From: JAFGCL01 sp964492335 | GTDB lineage: Bacteria; Chloroflexota; Dehalococcoidia; UBA2247; RBG-13-53-26 | Direction: 5' to 3' | DNA length: 64,000 bases | Assembly (NCBI GenBank): GCA_964492335.1 | Contig: CAZBJX010000006.1 | Location: 28,181-92,180 of the forward strand | In this document: in pieces, positions 59,499 to 64,000 of the stretch | Layout of the letters: the number at the start of each line of letters is the position of its first letter | Position numbering within the stretch: position 1 is the stretch's first letter | Translations under genes and position numbers: made by a program | Notes under the pieces: generated by a model | What the model saw: the letters and a program-made list of their open reading frames with translations, nothing else | Database searches by the model: none | What the model was told of the DNA's origin: nothing

Positions 59499-60512
59499 CT
59501 ATGCGGGCGCGCCCGCAGCCCCCGGCAACTTGCCGTTCTCCCGGAACCAGGCGATGGCGTCGAACATGGAGTCCCGCGTGGGTCGCGGCTGGAACCCCAG
59601 CTCCCGGGTGGCCTTCTCGTGGCTGATGGTGGCGTTGCTGGCGATGATGCGCGCCTCGTCGAGGGTCACCCCGGGCTCCGTATCCCTGAACCAGTTGTAG
59701 AGCCAGGCCGTGGCGGCGATCATCTTGAGTTGCCACACGTGGATGCCGTACAGGCGCCCGCTGGCCCCTGAGGCTTCCTGCAGGATCCGGCCCTGCTCCA
59801 GCTGGTCGATCGGCTTGCCGGAGAGGATGTACGCCTCGCCCTTTCTTCCCTGGTGGGCTGCGGCTATCTGGGCCGCGGCAACGTCCCGCACGTCCACGAA
59901 GTCGTAGACGCCGTTGATGGTGTAGATCCGGCCGTCGAGCTCGTCGGTGGCCACCTGCAGGAACCACTGGCCCATCTTGGAGGGCCTGAAGTCGTAGGGG
60001 CCTATGACCCCGGTGGGGCAGAGGATGACGGCGTCCAGGCCCTTCTTCACGGTGGCCAGCACTTCCAGGCTGGCCATGGCCTTTGACTTGGCGTAGTCGC
60101 CGATGACCCTGGCCGGGTCGAAGGGGCAGCTCTCGTCGATGACCTGGCCCTTGGGCGGCTCCGCCAGCGCCTGTATGGTGCTGGTGTGCATCATCCTCTT
60201 CACACCGCACTCGAGGCAGGCCGCGGCCGCATTCCGCGTGCCTTCGAGGTTGATTTCATAGAACCGCTTCATCCTCCGCGGCGAGGTGAAGAGGATGCCG
60301 GCCATGTGGTACACGTAGTCCGCTCCCTTGAAGGCCCGGACCAGCGAGCCCTTGTCCAGGACATTCCCGGCGACCTTCTCCACGGCCAGCCCCTCGATGG
60401 AAGTAGTGTTCTCTCCCGGCGGCACCACCGCCCTCACGGTCTCTCCCCGGGACAGAAGCTCACGAATGAGCACATTCCCCAAGTGTCCTGTAGCGCCTGT
60501 AACCACGACCAT
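59499..60512 (-). CDS. NAD-dependent epimerase/dehydratase (extended SDR)
   Basis: A 337-residue extended short-chain dehydrogenase. Nucleotide motif TGATGHLGNVL, catalytic YxxxK in GDYAKSKAMAS, and substrate-domain signatures (VILCPTGVIGPYDFRPS, YDFVDVRDVAAAQIAA). It resembles dihydroflavonol-4-reductase-like proteins, acting on sugar nucleotides, sterols or small carbonyls. ATG at 60512 with GGGGGGT upstream; a longer in-frame start has no support. Substrate unknown. Confidence 0.87.
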   Translation of the reverse strand: MVVVTGATGHLGNVLIRELLSRGETVRAVVPPGENTTSIEGLAVEKVAGNVLDKGSLVRAFKGADYVYHMAGILFTSPRRMKRFYEINLEGTRNAAAACLECGVKRMMHTSTIQALAEPPKGQVIDESCPFDPARVIGDYAKSKAMASLEVLATVKKGLDAVILCPTGVIGPYDFRPSKMGQWFLQVATDELDGRIYTINGVYDFVDVRDVAAAQIAAAHQGRKGEAYILSGKPIDQLEQGRILQEASGASGRLYGIHVWQLKMIAATAWLYNWFRDTEPGVTLDEARIIASNATISHEKATRELGFQPRPTRDSMFDAIAWFRENGKLPGAAGAPA

Positions 60513-60666
60513 ACTGGTACCCCCCCAATCCGCCGCCCCGGGCGCGGTCCCGGGGCCGCTGTTGATAGGCCAGATCATAACCCAAAGCACCTGCATCCGG
60601 CCAGCCGGACCGCGGCCCCGGCCATCGCCTGAGCGCCACCCCTCGGGGTTATGTCAAGTGATGGAG

Positions 60667-61428
60667 TCAGTCCTCGATCATGGCCACAACGCGGCTCCAG
60701 CCGGCGCTCCCGCCGGCCAGCCTGACCGGGAAGCAGGCCACCTTGAAGCCGAAGGGCCGGGGCAGCCGGTCGAGGTTGGCCAGCTTCTCGATGTGGCAGT
60801 ACTCATGATCGATGCCCACGTAGTGGGCGCCCCAGAGCAGGGACGTGTCGCCCGTACGGGCGAACTCCTCCTTGACGGCCCAGAACGGCCTGTCCCAGCC
60901 CCAGGCGTCGATGCCCATCACCTTGATACCCTGCTCTATGAGCCACAGAGTGGAGGCCCGGGTCATGCCGCAGCCGGCTTCGAAGTACTCGGCCTGCCCC
61001 CAGTACCGGTCAGCCCCGGTCTGGACCATCACTATGTCCCGCGGCTTCAGGGCGTAGCGCATCCCGGCCAGCGCGGAACGCAGGTCCGCCACGGTAACGC
61101 CGGAGCCGCGCGGCCTGTGTCTCATGTCCAGCACCACGCCGTCCCCGAAGAACCAGTCCAGCGGCATCTGGTCGATGGTCCGCGATCTCCTGCCGGCGCA
61201 CACGGGAGAGTAGTGCCAGGGCGCGTCTACATGGGTGCCCGCGTGGGCCCCCATCTGCACGTGGTCGTCGGCCCAGCCCAGGCCCCGGGGCAGGTCGGAC
61301 TCGGCACAGCCCAGGACTGCCTTCATGACCTCCACGCTCTGCCCGTGGGCGTCGTGGCGGACCTTCACCGGAAGGGGCTCGCTGGGGCTCTCCTCGAGGG
61401 GGAGGCTCAGGTCGATGTACTTCGTCAT
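60667..61428 (-). CDS. Cyclase family protein (kynurenine formamidase-like)
   Basis: A 253-residue metal-dependent hydrolase with the signature HAGTHVDAPWHY (HxGTHxDxPxH), followed by MVQTGADRYW and GIDAWGWDRPF. The fold binds Mn or Zn and hydrolyses amides or lactones, or cyclises polyketides. GAGGAG is three bases before the ATG. It follows the epimerase on the minus strand (upstream of it by 154 nt), so the two may be co-transcribed, although a TTATGTCAA copy sits in the gap. Confidence 0.88.
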   Translation of the reverse strand: MTKYIDLSLPLEESPSEPLPVKVRHDAHGQSVEVMKAVLGCAESDLPRGLGWADDHVQMGAHAGTHVDAPWHYSPVCAGRRSRTIDQMPLDWFFGDGVVLDMRHRPRGSGVTVADLRSALAGMRYALKPRDIVMVQTGADRYWGQAEYFEAGCGMTRASTLWLIEQGIKVMGIDAWGWDRPFWAVKEEFARTGDTSLLWGAHYVGIDHEYCHIEKLANLDRLPRPFGFKVACFPVRLAGGSAGWSRVVAMIED

Positions 61429-61642
61429 TGCTCCTCACCTGCCTGCGTGATGGCTCTCTCCTTCTCCGGGCGGGCGGATACCACGGCGGCCGCGGCCAGC
61501 GGCCTTCACGGGCGGCCCCCGGTGGGACTCTATCACAGGTGCGGCCGGCGGCTCAAATGCCGTGCCGGCCTTGCCCGGCAGCCCGGTTGACACGCGGCCC
61601 GGGCAATCGGTAGGCTGTTGCGAATCTGCAAAGGAGCCGTGT

Positions 61643-62068
61643 ATGACTGATAACCCTCTGGCAGGAACCTGGAAGCTGGTCTCTTTCGAAGTCAGGAGCC
61701 CGGAAGGCCGGGTGCACTACCCCCTGGGTCGGGACCCGGTGGGGTACATAGGGTACGGGGAGGACGGCTACATGCATGTGGCCATGATGAAGGCCGACCG
61801 CCCCAGGCTCAGCGTTGACATGCTCAGCCTGGCCGGCGCGGAGGAGAAGGCTCTGGCGGCCGCCACCTTCGTGTCCTACTGCGGCCGGTATGAGATCAAG
61901 GGGGACAGGGTGGTCCACCACGTCGAGGTCAGCCTGGACCCCAATGTCAGCGGCGAGCCGGTGGAGCGGGGCATGAAGCTGGCCGGCAGGAGGCTGTCCC
62001 TGACGATGCCGCCGTTTCCCATCTTCGGCGAACCCCACACCGGCCACCTGTTGTGGGAGCGGGTCTGA
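61643..62068 (+). CDS. Lipocalin-like domain protein
   Basis: A 141-residue protein starting TDNPLAGTWKLVSFEVRSPE, then GYIGYGEDGYMHVAMM and SYCGRYEIKGDRVVHHVEVS, the Lipocalin_5 type. It is an all-beta small-molecule-binding domain without signal peptide. ATG at 61643 has AAGGAG six bases before. It stands alone upstream of the cyclase-fold-like gene. Ligand unknown. Confidence 0.85.
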   Translation: MTDNPLAGTWKLVSFEVRSPEGRVHYPLGRDPVGYIGYGEDGYMHVAMMKADRPRLSVDMLSLAGAEEKALAAATFVSYCGRYEIKGDRVVHHVEVSLDPNVSGEPVERGMKLAGRRLSLTMPPFPIFGEPHTGHLLWERV

Positions 62069-62110
62069 CCCCCGGGAGAGGGGGGGCCTCTGTCCCGGCC
62101 GGGGCGGCGC

Positions 62111-62119
62111 TGGTATAAT
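62111..62119 (+). promoter_or_regulatory. Extended -10 of the cyclase-fold-like gene
   Basis: TGGTATAAT with its last base nine nt before the ATG at 62129. The transcript should have a leader of only two to four bases. No Shine-Dalgarno sequence is present. Confidence 0.6.
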
Positions 62120-62128
62120 CTGGTCACG

Positions 62129-63187
62129 ATGAGCAGCCAGGTATACGGCGATCGTCTCATATGCTACCTGGACATCCTGGGCCTCAAGAACCGGATCAGG
62201 GCGTCCGAAGGAGACCCCCGGCAGGCTTCGCGCATCAAGGCCACGCTGGAGATGCTCAGCCAGTCGGTTGAGGAGGCCCAGAGACTCCTCCGGGAGCTTC
62301 AGCCGGTGGCGGCGCCCGCGAAGGCCCCCGAGGTGACCAGCCAGATGTTCTCGGACACGGTGGTGCTCTGTGCCGACAGGGTCGATGGCACGTCCCTGCT
62401 CTACATGCTGTATGCCATCGGGCTGATCCAGGCCAGGCTGACGACCCGGGGGACGTTCTTGAGGGGCGCGGTCACGGTGGGCAAGCACTACCAGGCGCTG
62501 GAGCCAGGGCTGGACGTGATGTTCGGTCCGGCCTTCACGGGGGCGTATGAGCTCGCGGAGAGCCTGGCCGGATGGCCCAGGGTGCTGGTCCATCCGAACG
62601 TCCTGCGGGGGCCGATCGGGCGATCCCTGAGGGACTACGTCGAGCACAACCTCTGCGCTACGGAAAACGACGGGCTGCCCTTCGTCGACTACCTGGGCAG
62701 CATCTACGGCCTGGGGCTGGCCATCAGCTGGCGGAGGGAGTACCTCAGGAGACGGTCCCGTGCCCGCAAGACGTATCTCCCCCTTGAGCTCCAGACGGAG
62801 CACTATCTCCTCAGGCACAAGAGGGCCGTGGAGCACGAAGCCAGGCTGAAGGGGGCCAGGGACGACCTGGGCATACTGGTCAAGTACCACTCGGCGGCCG
62901 CTTACCACAACAGCTTCATCGATTCCATCTGCGGCTTCGTCGCCGGGTCACCGCGGCTGGACAGCCTCGACATCGGGGCCCGCAGCTTCGGCCCGGTCGA
63001 GCTGACGCTGAAGGCCCTGCCCCGGTACTCCGAGGCGGAGGCCCTCGGCTTTCTGAACCGCAAGCTCTCGGGGATGACACAGTCCGTGGAGAGGATAAGG
63101 GCCAGCAAGATAGATCTGGCGGGCACCTTCCCGGCCCGGTACGGCCGGGCGCCCGCACTGGAGAGGAAAGATGAAACCAGAGCATGA
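62129..63187 (+). CDS. Uncharacterised protein with nucleotide-cyclase-like pattern
   Basis: A 352-residue protein. The N-terminal part shows CYLDILGLKNRIRAS, MFSDTVVLCADRVD, TTRGTFLRGAVTVGKHY and MFGPAFTGAYELAESLAGWP followed by RVLVHP. The order (YLDILG, FSDTVV, RGAVTVG, GPAxxxAYELE, PRVLV) is that of a widespread uncharacterised family resembling the class III cyclase/GGDEF palm fold, with the Asp of YLDILG and of FSDT as possible metal ligands. Residues 200-350 are helical and unassigned. It overlaps the flavodoxin gene by 17 nt. Whether it has enzymatic activity is unknown. Confidence 0.7.
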   Translation: MSSQVYGDRLICYLDILGLKNRIRASEGDPRQASRIKATLEMLSQSVEEAQRLLRELQPVAAPAKAPEVTSQMFSDTVVLCADRVDGTSLLYMLYAIGLIQARLTTRGTFLRGAVTVGKHYQALEPGLDVMFGPAFTGAYELAESLAGWPRVLVHPNVLRGPIGRSLRDYVEHNLCATENDGLPFVDYLGSIYGLGLAISWRREYLRRRSRARKTYLPLELQTEHYLLRHKRAVEHEARLKGARDDLGILVKYHSAAAYHNSFIDSICGFVAGSPRLDSLDIGARSFGPVELTLKALPRYSEAEALGFLNRKLSGMTQSVERIRASKIDLAGTFPARYGRAPALERKDETRA

Positions 63188-63743
63188 GCGAAACCTGAAG
63201 GCGCTGATTGTCTACTTCTCGGCCACCGGAAACACCCGGAAGGTGGCTGATGCCATTCATCGGGGGCTGGTCAGTGAGGCGGTGAACAGCACTGTCTGCG
63301 CCCTGGAGGATGCCGGGGACAAGGAGTTCTACGACTACGACCTTGTCCTTCTAGGCTCGCCCTCCATAGAGTTCCTGCCGGCGGAGCCCGTGATGCGCTT
63401 CATCAAGGACCGGTTGAACCTGCACCGGTCCAGGGGGGACATCAAGCTGGGGTCCCCCAGGATCCCCGGCAAGACCGCCGTGGTGTTCTGCACCTACTCC
63501 GGCCCGCACACCGGGCTCAACGAGGTAGTCGTGGCCGGGAAGTACATGGCGCAACTGTTCGATCACATCGGTTTCGACGTGGTCGACGAGTGGTTCGTGG
63601 TGGGGGAGCACCCCGATGACCTGGACGTCAACATCAAGGGCCGGCTGGGAGATATCAGGGGCCGCCCCAACGAAGAGGACCTGGCCAGGGTGCAGGTTGA
63701 CGCGTCAAGGCTGGCGCGGGCCCTCAGGGCCCAAGGCAAATAG
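63171..63743 (+). CDS. Flavodoxin family protein
   Basis: A 190-residue flavodoxin-fold protein with the FMN phosphate loop VYFSATGNTRKVAD and the usual strands (YDLVLLGSPSIEFLPAEP, KTAVVFCTYSGPHTG, VVDEWFVVGEH). GGAGAGGAAAG precedes the ATG. The overlap with the upstream gene suggests translational coupling. It could carry electrons for a reductase; the partner is unknown. Confidence 0.87.
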   Translation: MKPEHERNLKALIVYFSATGNTRKVADAIHRGLVSEAVNSTVCALEDAGDKEFYDYDLVLLGSPSIEFLPAEPVMRFIKDRLNLHRSRGDIKLGSPRIPGKTAVVFCTYSGPHTGLNEVVVAGKYMAQLFDHIGFDVVDEWFVVGEHPDDLDVNIKGRLGDIRGRPNEEDLARVQVDASRLARALRAQGK

Positions 63744-63753
63744 AAAACGTCTC

Positions 63754-64000
63754 GGGTGACCTTCCCAGCTTCCCTGGTCCTCTTCCGCCCTCAAGCCCTG
63801 TTGGCTTCTGCTCGTCGCTCGAGCGAGCCTTTGTAGGTGACAACCCTACCCATTTTGCTCTGGCGGACGTTGCCTCTTCGACTGGTTTGACCACCCGAGA
63901 ACACATCCCATGATACTCGCTCGACCCCCTTCTGTCAAGGTCGGCTTGTGGTAGTTCTATGATTGTGACACCGGTCAATGGTTCAGTGAAAATGTCACCC
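63754..64000. mobile_element. Possible miniature transposable element or insertion-sequence end
   Basis: The stretch after the flavodoxin stop is lower in G+C than the rest and contains no credible gene. GGGTGAC (63754-63760) faces GTCACCC at the right edge (63994-64000), and the imperfect match extends further: 10 of the first 13 bases agree (GGGTGACxTTxxCA). That could be the terminal repeat pair of a MITE of about 247 bp, or one end of an insertion sequence continuing outside the window. Confidence 0.35.

Noticed and set aside
1..64000. CRISPR arrays, rRNA genes and riboswitches.
   Set aside because: No regularly spaced repeats, no rRNA signature and no recognisable riboswitch core were seen on either strand.

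Overview
This is a GC-rich (roughly two thirds G+C), gene-dense bacterial window with short intergenic gaps and genes on both strands. The gene set suggests an uncultured anaerobic member of the Chloroflexota, most likely a Dehalococcoidia-type lineage: several 2,4-dienoyl-CoA-reductase/Old Yellow Enzyme (OYE) flavoproteins, tandem Lrp regulators, a glycyl radical enzyme, trehalose synthase TreT, LL-diaminopimelate aminotransferase, ferritin-like and rubrerythrin oxygen-defence genes, and small zinc-ribbon proteins. This placement is inferred from gene content only; no rRNA gene is present.

Layout. 1-10.5 kb: a redox catabolic block with a fumarate-reductase/ketosteroid-dehydrogenase-like flavoprotein (cut by the left edge), an Fe-S protein, three OYE/FadH-type flavoenzymes, a fumarylacetoacetate-hydrolase-family enzyme and a tandem-domain Lrp regulator. 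10.5-15.4 kb: an HtrA-like protease, an ABC permease whose ATPase gene is cut down to its C-terminal half, and a two-component system. 15.5-22.4 kb: metallo-beta-lactamase, a second tandem Lrp, and divergently a VOC protein, glycyl radical enzyme, its activase and a zinc dehydrogenase; an inverted repeat sits over the back-to-back promoters. 22.5-32.8 kb: b5/DUF2231 membrane protein, a selenocysteine peroxiredoxin-like protein, TreT and a GalT-like enzyme, a hotdog thioesterase, then DnaJ-ClpB and a selenocysteine glutaredoxin-PDZ protein. 33-38.5 kb: phosphofructokinase, class II aldolase, LepA, HemW. 38.5-43.3 kb: ferredoxin, Crp, ferritin-like protein, flavoprotein, rubrerythrin, M20 peptidase, GNAT. 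43.4-48.1 kb: an apparent operon of a selenocysteine ArsM-like methyltransferase, an Fe-S subunit, a VOC protein and a molybdopterin oxidoreductase. 48.3-53.9 kb: prfB with a +1 frameshift site, radC, dapL, hflX, a tyrosine recombinase and tRNA-Gly. 54-64 kb: four divergent paralogous STAS-like small proteins around an MprF-like membrane protein, small zinc-ribbon/cupin/epimerase/cyclase-family/lipocalin genes, a cyclase-fold-like protein, a flavodoxin and a possible transposable-element end.

The most notable signal is three genes interrupted by an in-frame UGA at a redox-active position. Each has homology continuing past the UGA and a hairpin with a G-containing small loop 22-25 nt downstream, as expected for bacterial SECIS elements. 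One of them is an ArsM-like protein that starts an unusual molybdoenzyme operon, the strongest candidate here for an undescribed system. Other points are the programmed frameshift in prfB, promoters that imply very short leaders, and the amputated ABC ATPase fused in frame behind the stop codon of its permease.
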